Part shown: positions 1-7,232 of the stretch, piece after piece
How positions within the stretch are numbered: the stretch's first letter is position 1
Layout of the letters: each line of letters starts with the position of its first letter
Assembly (NCBI GenBank): GCA_030836365.1
Contig: JAURQB010000171.1
Span: 1-11,806, forward strand
Source of the DNA: Bdellovibrionota bacterium
GTDB taxonomy: Bacteria > Bdellovibrionota > Bacteriovoracia > Bacteriovoracales > Bacteriovoracaceae
Length of the DNA stretch: 11,806 nucleotides
Reading direction: 5' to 3'
Made by a program: the position numbers and the translations under genes
Notes under the pieces: generated by a model
Databases searched by the model: none
Told to the model about the DNA's origin: nothing
What the model saw: only the letters and a program-made list of their open reading frames with translations

Positions 1-32
1 AAAAAAAGGGCTTCAATTGAAGCCCTTTTTTT
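1..32. terminator. Bidirectional rho-independent terminator downstream of fba
   Basis: The 32 bases form a perfect palindrome: seven A, the hairpin GGGCTTC-AATT-GAAGCCC, then seven T. The stem is 7 bp with an AATT loop. It starts 2 bases after the aldolase stop codon, so on the minus strand it has the classic stem plus U-tract form for ending the fba transcript. Because it is symmetric it could equally stop a transcript entering from the left on the plus strand. Confidence 0.93.
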
Positions 33-34
33 AT

Positions 35-1060
35 TTATGCGAGAAGGGTTGTTCCTTCACACCGAAGGTCACTAATTGATTCGTAGATTCGTTCTGTCAT
101 CGATGTTTCTGCTGCTTTCATCCAAGCTCTTGGGTCATAATATTTTTTACTACCAACTTCGCCTTCAACTTTAAGAACTTTGTCGTAGTTTGAAAACATA
201 TGGTTTACAACGGGTCTTGTGTAAGCATATTGAGTGTCCGTATCCACATTCATTTTCACTACACCAAAATTTAGTGTTGAGTGAATATCTTCAATGTCTG
301 AACCGCTTCCCCCGTGAAAAACTAGGTAGTGAGTCATCGATTCGCCAAGCTCTTTGCTTACAGCTTCCTGTCCTTGTTTTAAAATTTCTGGACGTAATTT
401 AACGTTTCCTGGTTTGTATACTCCGTGTACGTTTCCAAATGTTGCAGCATACATAAATTTACCTATAGGAGAGAGCTCTTTTGCGATAGCGACCATTTCT
501 TCAGGCGTTGTATAAAGTTTGTCGGCGGGTGTGTCTTCATTGTTGACTCCGTCTTCTTCTCCACCAACGACACCCGTTTCAACTTCGAGAATAATTTCAT
601 TTTTCGCACATCGCTCCAAAAGCTCCTTAGATATGCGAATATTTTCATCAAGAGGGAGTTCTGAGCCATCAAACATATGCGAATTAAAAAGATTTGGCAG
701 TCCCATTTCTCTTCTTTTTTCTGTCTCCTCGATGAGAGGAATCATAAAAGAATCAACATATTGAGGGTGACAATGATCTGTATGTAGGGCGATTAATATA
801 TTATATTTTTCCGCAACTAAGTGAACATGTTGGGCCAAAGAAATGGCACCAAGTGCCTTGTCTTTTATGCCTTGTCCTGAAGCAAACTCACCCCCACCAG
901 TCGAAACTTGAATAATGCCGTCTGTTTTTTTATCCGCAAAAGCTTTAATTGCAGCATTCGCAGTTGAAGTGGAAGTTACATTGATTGCCGGGTAGGCAAA
1001 CTTATTTTTTTTGGCGTTGTCAAGCATTTGGCAGTATTGTTGATAATTGGCCACTGGCAT
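35..1060 (-). CDS. fba: Class II fructose-bisphosphate aldolase
   Basis: Zinc-dependent aldolase (EC 4.1.2.13) that reversibly cleaves fructose 1,6-bisphosphate to dihydroxyacetone phosphate and glyceraldehyde 3-phosphate in cytoplasmic glycolysis and gluconeogenesis. The 341-residue protein is close to, slightly shorter than, E. coli FbaA and resembles class IIA. Motifs seen: HTDHC at 93-97 (catalytic Asp95 and zinc ligand His96 by family), VETGVVGGEEDG around 160-171, FGNVHGVYKPGN at 208-219 (zinc ligand His212), VFHGGSGS at 247-254 (zinc ligand His249), MNVDTDTQ at 270-277 (phosphate/substrate binding) and KKYYDPRAW near 305-313. The ATG at 1060 follows a good GAGGAG ribosome site. It is a single-gene unit with its own probable promoter (1090-1118) and a terminator just past the stop. 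Nothing looks damaged. Family and activity are secure. Confidence 0.96.
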   Translation of the reverse strand: MPVANYQQYCQMLDNAKKNKFAYPAINVTSTSTANAAIKAFADKKTDGIIQVSTGGGEFASGQGIKDKALGAISLAQHVHLVAEKYNILIALHTDHCHPQYVDSFMIPLIEETEKRREMGLPNLFNSHMFDGSELPLDENIRISKELLERCAKNEIILEVETGVVGGEEDGVNNEDTPADKLYTTPEEMVAIAKELSPIGKFMYAATFGNVHGVYKPGNVKLRPEILKQGQEAVSKELGESMTHYLVFHGGSGSDIEDIHSTLNFGVVKMNVDTDTQYAYTRPVVNHMFSNYDKVLKVEGEVGSKKYYDPRAWMKAAETSMTERIYESISDLRCEGTTLLA

Positions 1061-1089
1061 GGATGTCTCCTCGTGTTTAGTTTCGGTCT

Positions 1090-1118
1090 ATTATAGAATC
1101 TTCGTCGTGTATTTGGAA
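1090..1118 (-). promoter_or_regulatory. Probable sigma70 promoter for fba
   Basis: On the minus strand a perfect TATAAT -10 box (1095-1090) is preceded, after a 17-base spacer, by TTCCAA (1118-1113), a weak -35 with 3 of 6 consensus bases. Transcription would start near 1083, about 20 bases before the aldolase start codon. The -10 and its position are convincing; the -35 is not strong. Confidence 0.55.
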
Positions 1119-1149
1119 AATAAAAATTTAAGTCGAACTTTTAATCGTG

Positions 1150-1178
1150 TTAACACTTTTATTGATGAAAAATATGAT
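1150..1178 (+). promoter_or_regulatory. Strong sigma70-type promoter for the DUF4920 gene
   Basis: TTAACA (1150-1155, 5 of 6 bases of the -35 consensus) and TATGAT (1173-1178, 5 of 6 of the -10 consensus) are separated by exactly 17 bases. Transcription would start near 1185, giving a leader of about 50 bases before the ATG at 1235. AGGAG at 1224-1228 serves as ribosome site. It lies back to back with the fba promoter. Confidence 0.7.
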
Positions 1179-1234
1179 AGGATTATTGAAGTCTGAATCT
1201 ATCATTTGGTTTAAATATATTTTAGGAGTTTTAT

Positions 1235-1672
1235 ATGTATTTAATTCTTTCTATTTTTTTAATGTTAACTTCGTTTTTGGCTTTTTCTTCAGAGAGATTT
1301 GGTGAGCCTGTGGTGAAAGACAGAGCTCTTGCGATCAATGAAGTTTTAAAAAATGACTCTACTTATCGTGGTAAAGAGATCTTGGTGAGTGGTTTAGTTG
1401 AAAAAGTGTGTGTGAAAAAAGGTTGCTGGTTAAATCTTAAAGCTGGTGCTAAAACGGTCAGAGTTACTTTTAAAGATTACGGAATATTTGTTCCTTCAAC
1501 TTTTCTCGGGAAATCAGTAGTGCTAAAAGGTGTCTTTGATATGAAAGAAGAGTCAATTGAGCGGAGAAAACATCTGATGGAAGATGAAGGCCGCTCTAGA
1601 GATGAGATTGATCAGGTTAAAACAGCTCATAAAATTTATTCTGTTGTCGCCTCCGGAATAGAAACGATTTAA
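1235..1672 (+). CDS. Exported DUF4920-family protein
   Basis: A 145-residue protein with a short hydrophobic signal peptide (about residues 1-18, cleavage likely near AFSSE). No lipobox cysteine is present, so it should be periplasmic rather than a lipoprotein. The mature part matches my memory of the DUF4920 pattern: a beta-rich domain with VSGLVEKVCVKKGCWLNL (51-68), a VRVTFKDYGIFVP strand pair (75-87) and a C-terminal segment with His113, Glu116, Asp117 followed by SRDEID. Cys59 and Cys64, spaced CX4C, are the hallmark. They could bind metal with His113 or form a disulfide, which is inference because the family has no established function that I know of. The ATG has a good AGGAG site and a near-consensus promoter. 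The gene stands alone and stops 2 bases before the end of the convergent cyclase gene. Family assignment is fairly sure; role unknown. Confidence 0.82.
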   Translation: MYLILSIFLMLTSFLAFSSERFGEPVVKDRALAINEVLKNDSTYRGKEILVSGLVEKVCVKKGCWLNLKAGAKTVRVTFKDYGIFVPSTFLGKSVVLKGVFDMKEESIERRKHLMEDEGRSRDEIDQVKTAHKIYSVVASGIETI

Positions 1673-1674
1673 GC

Positions 1675-3945
1675 TTATTTTTTTGTTAAAATGTAAACCC
1701 CGTCCCAATCCTCTGGTGGCGGGTTTTCTTTGAATTCGAGACACCTTTCAATATAGACTTCAGATGGACTCGTTTTTGTGATAACTTGATCACTAAATCG
1801 GTATTGCTCAAGTTGGATTGTTTCTTCAAATATCTCTATTGCCCTATCCCATTGTTTTGCTTCATAGAAAGTAAGACCTTGGTTAAACTTGTCTACTAGC
1901 TCCGTAATTTTTGAATCAACATCTAAATTCAACGTTATTATTTCGTAAGTTTCAACTGGTTCCGACTTACCGACAACTCGTATTTTGTCTATCTTTCGAT
2001 AGATAAACTCATCAGGGTTATTTAACTCATCTAATGTTTGGCCTGAAATCTGAATATATATTCCATATTGCTTAGCCGCTTCTTCAAGACGAGCGGCAAG
2101 GTTCACGGAATCGCCTATCATGGTATAGTTCATTCGCTGGGTAGAACCCATATTTCCTGTGACGATTTCCCCCGTATTGATCCCAATTCTCATTTTCATA
2201 TTTTTGACGACATCGGGCCAATTTTTTTCGTCTTGTTGCCAATTACTTCTTAATTCCGTTAGGCGCAGTTGCATCATCGCTGCCACTCGACAAGCTCTTT
2301 GAGCGTGATCTTTTAGAGGCATCGGTGCGCCAAAGAATGCGATAATAGCGTCACCTTCATATTTATCAAGAGTTCCTCTTTCATCTAGCAAAATATCAGT
2401 CATCGCAGTAAGGTATTCGTTAAGCAATTCTACTAATTCGGATGGAGACAACTGCTCAGAGAAAGTTGAAAAACTTTCAATATCGGTAAAATAGGCGGTT
2501 AGGATATCACTGTCCCCGCCTAGTTTTGGCGGCTCACCTTTTTCATACATCTCATCAATTAATTCAGGACTGATATAGTTTTCAAAAGCTCCTTTTAAGA
2601 ATGCTCGATCTTTATTTGAGAGGTGAAAGTTTAAAAATGTGTTCCATGAATAACTGGCAATGATTGAAAAGAGGCAGAAAAAAAGTTTTATTTCAAAACC
2701 TTTAGGGGTGAGATAGTAAACGTCGGCAAAATAAATTCCAAAACTCAATATACACACAAGAGTAACATCTAGCATTGGCTTTCCTAATAATTGAGTAATA
2801 ATCATTAGGAGAGTGCCGGCCATCAAAATCCACCAACTAAAGAGCGTAGAGTCTTCAATCGATTTAAAGAAATTTCCTTCAAGAAGCATGTGTACGACAT
2901 TCATATGTAAAAATATACCAGGTAATTGAGGATCTACAGGAGTATGTCTGAGATCATGCGCACCATATGCCGTCGAGCCGACAAATAATATGTTATTTTC
3001 AAGAAGCTCTTTCATTATTGGGTCATCATCTTCAGCTTGCAGGATATCTTTTATCGAAACTTGCGGGAATGATTCAATGCCACCGATCCATCTTACTTTT
3101 GTTTGGCCGAGTTGATTTAACTTCATCTCTCCGTCTTTAAATTTAAGTATTGCTTCACCAATGTTATTTCTAATTAATTGCGGAGAGTCGTCAGTGTACA
3201 TTTGATAAGATTGCAGGCCAAAACTTGGGAAGTAGAGATCATCAACGTTACCGACCATAAAGTAATGTCTGTAAATCCCATCTGAATCTTCTGTTGCCTC
3301 GATATGCGAAAGGCCGGGCATTGAGGTTAATAAGTCAGGGTGAGGCCAAGCATTTTTTGAAACGCTCATTTTTTTTAATGAGTTTCCTTCCGAGATATTA
3401 GAGCTTAACATAAACTCATATAGCTCTTCGGGAATCTCTTTAAATTCTCTATCTGTCACATATTCTCCATAGCGATAAATATTTAAAGAATATGGGAGAA
3501 TAACCTTACGATTCCCAGATGCTTGAAAACGCTCTATCGCTTTTGAAAAGTTATGCTCGGGGGAAAATTTACCATCTTCCGTACACCACTTTTCCGGTTC
3601 AACGAAAAATACGTCAAATGCTAAAACTTTTGGGTTAAATTTTTGGAGTTTATCTAAGAAGTCTACCCACACTTTTCGTGGCAGTGGCCATTGCCCGTAT
3701 GCCTCTAGAGTAGGTTCATCAATCGCTGCGAGGACGATTCTTTTATCAACCTTGTTTTTATCCAATGTTTTTCGCATTCTAATGTCGTAAAAACGATCTT
3801 CAAAAAATGAAGGATAGCTTGTTAATTTTTTTAAAGTGGAGTCGGATTTTGCGAGATCTCTTTCCGCTAACGAAAAAAAGATGCTGGCAGCAGAAAAAGT
3901 GATGATGATAAAGATACCAAATATTCGAACGAACGTAGTCCACAT
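1675..3945 (-). CDS. CHASE2-domain class III adenylate cyclase with C-terminal TPR-like tail
   Basis: A 756-residue membrane-bound cyclase. Residues 5-26 form an N-terminal membrane segment. Residues about 40-360 are an extracytoplasmic CHASE2 sensor, with typical AAIDEPTLEAYGQWPLPR and FVGSTAYGAHDLRHTPV motifs. Three membrane helices follow (about 367-387, 390-412, 417-439). The cyclase domain is about 475-640. Its catalytic set is complete: metal-binding Asp488 (FTDIESF) and Asp532 (YEGDAIIAFFG), base-selecting Lys528 and Thr608, and transition-state Asn615 and Arg619 (SVNLAARLE). The Lys/Thr pair and spacing match cyanobacterial CyaC-type adenylyl cyclases, so ATP to cAMP is the expected reaction. 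Residues about 680-740 look like one TPR hairpin (GLTFYEAKQWDRAIEIFEE). The ATG has only a weak GGA site 7 bases upstream. It lies 93 bases downstream of the ArsC-family gene in the same direction and may be co-transcribed. The CHASE2 ligand is unknown. Confidence 0.93.
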   Translation of the reverse strand: MWTTFVRIFGIFIIITFSAASIFFSLAERDLAKSDSTLKKLTSYPSFFEDRFYDIRMRKTLDKNKVDKRIVLAAIDEPTLEAYGQWPLPRKVWVDFLDKLQKFNPKVLAFDVFFVEPEKWCTEDGKFSPEHNFSKAIERFQASGNRKVILPYSLNIYRYGEYVTDREFKEIPEELYEFMLSSNISEGNSLKKMSVSKNAWPHPDLLTSMPGLSHIEATEDSDGIYRHYFMVGNVDDLYFPSFGLQSYQMYTDDSPQLIRNNIGEAILKFKDGEMKLNQLGQTKVRWIGGIESFPQVSIKDILQAEDDDPIMKELLENNILFVGSTAYGAHDLRHTPVDPQLPGIFLHMNVVHMLLEGNFFKSIEDSTLFSWWILMAGTLLMIITQLLGKPMLDVTLVCILSFGIYFADVYYLTPKGFEIKLFFCLFSIIASYSWNTFLNFHLSNKDRAFLKGAFENYISPELIDEMYEKGEPPKLGGDSDILTAYFTDIESFSTFSEQLSPSELVELLNEYLTAMTDILLDERGTLDKYEGDAIIAFFGAPMPLKDHAQRACRVAAMMQLRLTELRSNWQQDEKNWPDVVKNMKMRIGINTGEIVTGNMGSTQRMNYTMIGDSVNLAARLEEAAKQYGIYIQISGQTLDELNNPDEFIYRKIDKIRVVGKSEPVETYEIITLNLDVDSKITELVDKFNQGLTFYEAKQWDRAIEIFEETIQLEQYRFSDQVITKTSPSEVYIERCLEFKENPPPEDWDGVYILTKK

Positions 3946-4038
3946 TAAGTTATCCGTTAAAAAACAATAACTTCTCTTCGGAGTTAACCTCCAAAAAATA
4001 AATACTAAATAAGCCTATGTTTTTGTCGTAAATTTATT

Positions 4039-4389
4039 TTATTTAATTAATTCTTCAGGAGGCCTTCCGATAATTGCTTTCGTTTTGGTCAAAAGGATAG
4101 GTCTCTCCAGAAAAATAGGGTTTTGGTTGATAACTTTAACCCACTTTGCCTTGGTATTAATTTCGTCTGCAGAGAGTTCTAGTTCTTTAAATAACTTTTC
4201 CTTTACTCTGGTAAACTCTTTGACTTCATAATTCTTACTTAATAGGTCATAGAGATTCTCTAGTTGATTTTTATTTAGCGGCTCTTTGAGGTACTCCTGT
4301 ACGCTAACGCTTACATTTTTTTCTTTTAAAATTTCTAGACCTTGTCTGCTTTTAGAGCATCTTGGATTATGAAGGTATATGGCAGCCAT
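4039..4389 (-). CDS. ArsC-family thioredoxin-fold protein, YfgD-like (arsenate reductase-like)
   Basis: A 116-residue cytoplasmic protein of the ArsC/Spx/YffB superfamily. The N-terminal IYLHNPRCSKSR motif holds the single redox Cys11, matching the catalytic cysteine of glutaredoxin-dependent arsenate reductases. The C-terminal LERPILLTKTKAIIGRPPEEL gives the paired RP motifs that bind the oxyanion in ArsC. Length and wording are closest to E. coli YfgD, whose physiological substrate is not settled, so real arsenate reduction is possible but not shown. No arsenic-efflux or ArsR gene lies nearby, which argues against a dedicated arsenic operon. The ATG follows GGAG with 7-base spacing. It is divergent from hemF and lies upstream of the cyclase gene in the same direction. 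Confidence 0.88.
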   Translation of the reverse strand: MAAIYLHNPRCSKSRQGLEILKEKNVSVSVQEYLKEPLNKNQLENLYDLLSKNYEVKEFTRVKEKLFKELELSADEINTKAKWVKVINQNPIFLERPILLTKTKAIIGRPPEELIK

Positions 4390-4421
4390 GACTTATCTCC
4401 TGTTGATCATATGAGATTTTG

Positions 4422-4427
4422 ATTATA
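4422..4427 (-). promoter_or_regulatory. Candidate -10 box for the ArsC-family gene
   Basis: A perfect TATAAT on the minus strand (4427-4422) sits about 33 bases upstream of the ATG at 4389, a sensible distance. No recognisable -35 lies 16-18 bases further upstream and there is no TGn extension, so in AT-rich DNA this may be chance. The same 80-base divergent region must also hold the hemF promoter. The best candidate there, TTGATC (4403-4408) with TATGTA (4426-4431), is too weak to list separately. Confidence 0.35.
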
Positions 4428-4469
4428 TGTATTGTGTAATCTTAGTTTATTGACCTATATGGAGTCAAA

Positions 4470-5378
4470 ATGGAGCAGTTAAAAAATTCTTTTTCTGAGC
4501 ATGTTCAACAGTTGCAGAATGAAATTATTGACGCGATGAAGGAACTTGATCCAAAGATTGTCGTTAAAAAAGATCAGTGGGAGCGACTTGACCGAGCGGG
4601 GAACCCTGGAGGCGGAGGGTTAACCTGTGCTATTAGTGGGGATATTTTCGAGAATGCAGGGGTTAATACGAGTATTGTTTATGGTGAGATGGACCCAAAA
4701 TTTGGGCGTCAAATTCTAAGAGATACTAATGTTGAAAGTGAAGAAAAGAAATATCATATGTGGGCGAGTGGAATTAGTTTAATTCTTCATCCATATAATC
4801 CTCGAGTTCCTACAGTTCATGCTAACTTTAGAATGATTCAAGTAAACGACAAATTTTGGTTTGGTGGAGGAGCAGATCTTACGCCTTATTATCCAAACAA
4901 AGAGGATTTTTCGTTTTTTCACCAAGTGTGGAAAAAGGCATCAGGTGAGGATTACGGACTTTGGAAAAAAACATGTGATGAATATTTTGTAAATCATCAC
5001 CGTGGTGGCGAAATGAGGGGAATTGGCGGTATTTTCTTTGATCACTATAATTCAGGAGATACAAAGAAGGACTTCGAGAAAGTTGTCCATGTAAGTAAGC
5101 ATTTTATTGAAAGCTACTTTCCCATCGCGAAAAAACGTTATCAGGAAACCTACTCCGAAGAGGATGTGGACTTTCAATTACATCGAAGAGGTAGATACGT
5201 AGAATTTAATTTACTACATGATCGCGGCACGACCTTCGGTCTTAAAACGAACGGAAGGACAGATTCAATATTAATTAGTCTTCCAGGTCGGTGTAAATTC
5301 TCTTATGCATATCAACCCAAAAAAGATTCAATTCATGAATCAATGATGGAAAACTTTTTTCCAAAAGAATGGGCCTAA
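4470..5378 (+). CDS. hemF: Oxygen-dependent coproporphyrinogen III oxidase
   Basis: HemF (EC 1.3.3.3) uses O2 to oxidatively decarboxylate two propionate groups of coproporphyrinogen III, giving protoporphyrinogen IX in heme synthesis. The 302-residue protein matches the usual length (E. coli about 299) end to end. Motifs seen: GNPGGGG at 44-50, VNTSIVYGE at 65-73, LILHPYNPRVPTVHANFR at 104-121 (conserved His107 and His117), the family signature WFGGGADLTPYY at 130-141, RGIGGIFFDH near 183-192, and LHRRGRYVEFNLLHDRGT at 237-254. The ATG at 4470 follows GGAG with 5-base spacing. It is the only heme gene here and a separate rightward unit, divergent from the ArsC-family gene. Its stop is 8 bases from the stop of convergent nfu, with no terminator in the gap. 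Oxygen dependence implies an aerobic lifestyle. Confidence 0.97.
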   Translation: MEQLKNSFSEHVQQLQNEIIDAMKELDPKIVVKKDQWERLDRAGNPGGGGLTCAISGDIFENAGVNTSIVYGEMDPKFGRQILRDTNVESEEKKYHMWASGISLILHPYNPRVPTVHANFRMIQVNDKFWFGGGADLTPYYPNKEDFSFFHQVWKKASGEDYGLWKKTCDEYFVNHHRGGEMRGIGGIFFDHYNSGDTKKDFEKVVHVSKHFIESYFPIAKKRYQETYSEEDVDFQLHRRGRYVEFNLLHDRGTTFGLKTNGRTDSILISLPGRCKFSYAYQPKKDSIHESMMENFFPKEWA

Positions 5379-5386
5379 AAGAGTAA

Positions 5387-6061
5387 CTAATACATCTCTG
5401 GTGCAATAAAAACATCGATATCAGGGTTGTACTCATCTCGAAGAATGCTTTTAATTGCTTCAAGTGTTCCCGTGCTAGCACTTGGACAAGTTCCGCAAGC
5501 GCCTTGGTATTTCACTAATAATACGTTATTTTCTAGACTTAGAGTTTGAATATCACCACCGTCTCCTTGAAGACCTGGGCGAACAGTGCGGTCCAGAATT
5601 TCTTCAATGGCCTTAAGCTCTGGAGGTAAATTTCTTCTACGCTCTTCTTCTGGATCTGGGTCGAAGTAGTTTGGGTCATGAGTGGGAAAGTTTTTATTGA
5701 GTGAATCTATAATTTGTGGCTCAAGTTCAACCCAAGAGGCGTATCCAAATTTCGTTACTGTAATAAAATTATCAAACAAGTGAATATGATCAATTCCTCG
5801 CAGATCAAAAAGATCCGCTGCTAAATTATTCTCTTTTGCGTCTTCTTTACACAGGTAAGTTGAGCTGCCATCCGCTTTTACGGGGGAAGTAAATAAAAAT
5901 TTCAACGCATTTGGGTTTGGCGTTGGCATGATATCAATTGAAAATTCTTGTGTTGTTTCCATCATTTTTTTATCCGTTTTTATATCGTTTTTTTTATTTG
6001 TTAAAACAGTAGACTCACTAGAGGAGCTCTTTTGCTTTTTGGATCCCCATAACCAACCCAT
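5387..6061 (-). CDS. Nfu-type iron-sulfur cluster carrier (Nfu_N + NifU C-terminal domain)
   Basis: A 224-residue probable carrier that receives Fe-S clusters from the SUF scaffold and delivers them to target enzymes. Residues 1-36 are a low-complexity Ser/Lys-rich extension beginning MGWLWGSKKQK. Residues about 40-125 are an Nfu N-terminal domain (IMPTPNPNALKF at 44-55). Residues about 148-218 are the NifU-like domain, with RPGLQGDGGDI (161-171) and the cluster-binding pair Cys189/Cys192 (ACGTCPSA). Two-domain Nfu proteins resembling mitochondrial NFU1 and alphaproteobacterial homologues share this layout. I chose the start at 6061 because a strong GGAGG sits 6 bases upstream. The alternative Met33/Met34 has only a weak site but cannot be excluded. 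It is last in the operon and overlaps sufS by 44 bases in another frame, so its translation is probably coupled to sufS. Confidence 0.92.
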   Translation of the reverse strand: MGWLWGSKKQKSSSSESTVLTNKKNDIKTDKKMMETTQEFSIDIMPTPNPNALKFLFTSPVKADGSSTYLCKEDAKENNLAADLFDLRGIDHIHLFDNFITVTKFGYASWVELEPQIIDSLNKNFPTHDPNYFDPDPEEERRRNLPPELKAIEEILDRTVRPGLQGDGGDIQTLSLENNVLLVKYQGACGTCPSASTGTLEAIKSILRDEYNPDIDVFIAPEMY

Positions 6062-7232
6062 CTATTTCCTCCATTGTATTGTAAATTGAATAACTGGCCC
6101 TTGTTGTGGCCGGTATTTGATAAAAGTCCATCAAAGGCTGTGTGCAATGATGGCCTGTTCGAACCGCTATTCCTTGTTGATCAAGGAGTGTTCCAAGATC
6201 ATGAGGATGAACACCTTCAATAACGAAGCTATTCACACTGGCCTTATTTTTTGCGGTACCGATTAAGGTAAGTCCATCAATTTCGACAAGCTTACTCGTT
6301 GCATAGTGAAGAAGACTCTCTTCGTATTTCGCAATTTCTTCAAGCCCAATTTCGTTCACAAATTCAATCGCCTCATGAAGAGCAATTCCACCCGCAATGT
6401 TGGGGGTGCCCGCCTCAAATTTAAACGGGAGCTCATTATATGTTGTTTTTTGAATGGTGACTCGATCAATCATATCCCCGCCACCTTGATAGGGGGGAAG
6501 GGAGTCAAGAAGAGATTCTTTCCCATATAAAACCCCAATACCAGTTGGCCCAAAAATTTTATGGCCGCTAAAAGCAAAGTAATCACAATCAAGATCTCTG
6601 ACGTCAATTTTTTGGTGAGCTACTGCTTGAGCGCCATCAACCATGACCTCCGCACCAACTTCATGAGCAAGTGCAATCATTTCCTTTATGGGATTAATCG
6701 TTCCTAAGGTGTTACTGATAGCAATGATACTAACCAGTTTTGTTTTAGTGGAGAGTAATTTTTTGTATTCCTCAAGAAGAATATCACCGTCTTTATTAAT
6801 AGGGATCTCAATAATTTTTGCGCCTACTTTCTCTGCCGCTAATTGCCACGGAACAATGTTAGAGTGATGCTCCATTGTGGAGATCATGATTTCATCACCG
6901 GCCTTTAATTTTGAGGCAGCAAAACCATGGGCAACAAGATTAATAGAATCTGTCGTTCCTTTGGTAAAAATAATTTCTTTTGATTCTTTCGCATTTAAAA
7001 ACGCGCGTACCGTTTCTCTCGTTTTCTCATATTCCATGGTGCCAAATTCACTTAGATAGTGAACACCTCGGTGAATATTTGCTGACTCTTGAGCGTAATG
7101 AGTATTAACACGCTCAATTACTCGCTGTGGTTTTAATGTGGTCGCCGCATTATCAAAATAAATGAAATCTTTTCCTCGGATTTTTCGAGTTAAAATAGGA
7201 AATTGTGATCTGATTTTATTCACATCAAACAT
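6018..7232 (-). CDS. sufS: Cysteine desulfurase SufS (group II)
   Basis: PLP enzyme (EC 2.8.1.7) that converts cysteine to alanine and holds the sulfur as a persulfide for SufBCD. The 404 residues match SufS length. Seen: YFDNAATTLKP at 25-35, TKGTTDSINLV at 90-100, His123 (EHHSN, stacks on PLP), VDGAQA around 198-203, PLP-lysine Lys225 in FSGHKIFGPTG, FEAGTPN near 272-278, active-site Cys363 in RTGHHCTQPLM and Arg378 (substrate carboxylate). These sit one residue from the E. coli SufS equivalents. The short loop around Cys363 is the group II form, which usually relies on a SufE or SufU partner; neither is in the window. The ATG overlaps the sufD stop as TAATG, with a GAGGA site just upstream, indicating translational coupling. 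Its 3' end carries the nfu ribosome site and start. Confidence 0.97.
   Translation of the reverse strand: MFDVNKIRSQFPILTRKIRGKDFIYFDNAATTLKPQRVIERVNTHYAQESANIHRGVHYLSEFGTMEYEKTRETVRAFLNAKESKEIIFTKGTTDSINLVAHGFAASKLKAGDEIMISTMEHHSNIVPWQLAAEKVGAKIIEIPINKDGDILLEEYKKLLSTKTKLVSIIAISNTLGTINPIKEMIALAHEVGAEVMVDGAQAVAHQKIDVRDLDCDYFAFSGHKIFGPTGIGVLYGKESLLDSLPPYQGGGDMIDRVTIQKTTYNELPFKFEAGTPNIAGGIALHEAIEFVNEIGLEEIAKYEESLLHYATSKLVEIDGLTLIGTAKNKASVNSFVIEGVHPHDLGTLLDQQGIAVRTGHHCTQPLMDFYQIPATTRASYSIYNTMEEIDGLVMGIQKAKELL
6068..6072 (-). promoter_or_regulatory. Start-deciding ribosome binding site for nfu, inside sufS
   Basis: GGAGG on the minus strand, 6 bases before the ATG at 6061, lies within the Met-Glu-Glu-Ile codons near the C-terminus of sufS. 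It is the strongest ribosome site in the SUF operon. It supports the upstream nfu start and hence the overlapping 15-codon segment and the Ser/Lys-rich extension. Confidence 0.75.

Noticed and set aside
1670..1685. TAAGCTTA palindrome followed by a T-run as a terminator for the DUF4920 gene
   Set aside because: The palindrome has no loop and only AT-rich pairing, so no stable hairpin could form.
3980..3992. Imperfect inverted repeat GGAG-TTAAC-CTCC between the ArsC-family and cyclase genes
   Set aside because: Only about 4 bp of firm stem and no U-tract directly after it on the minus strand, so it does not qualify as a terminator. An operator role has no support.
4403..4418. TTGAT half-site resembling an FNR/Crp-type box upstream of hemF
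   Set aside because: The second half does not match ATCAA at the right spacing, so no operator call can be supported.
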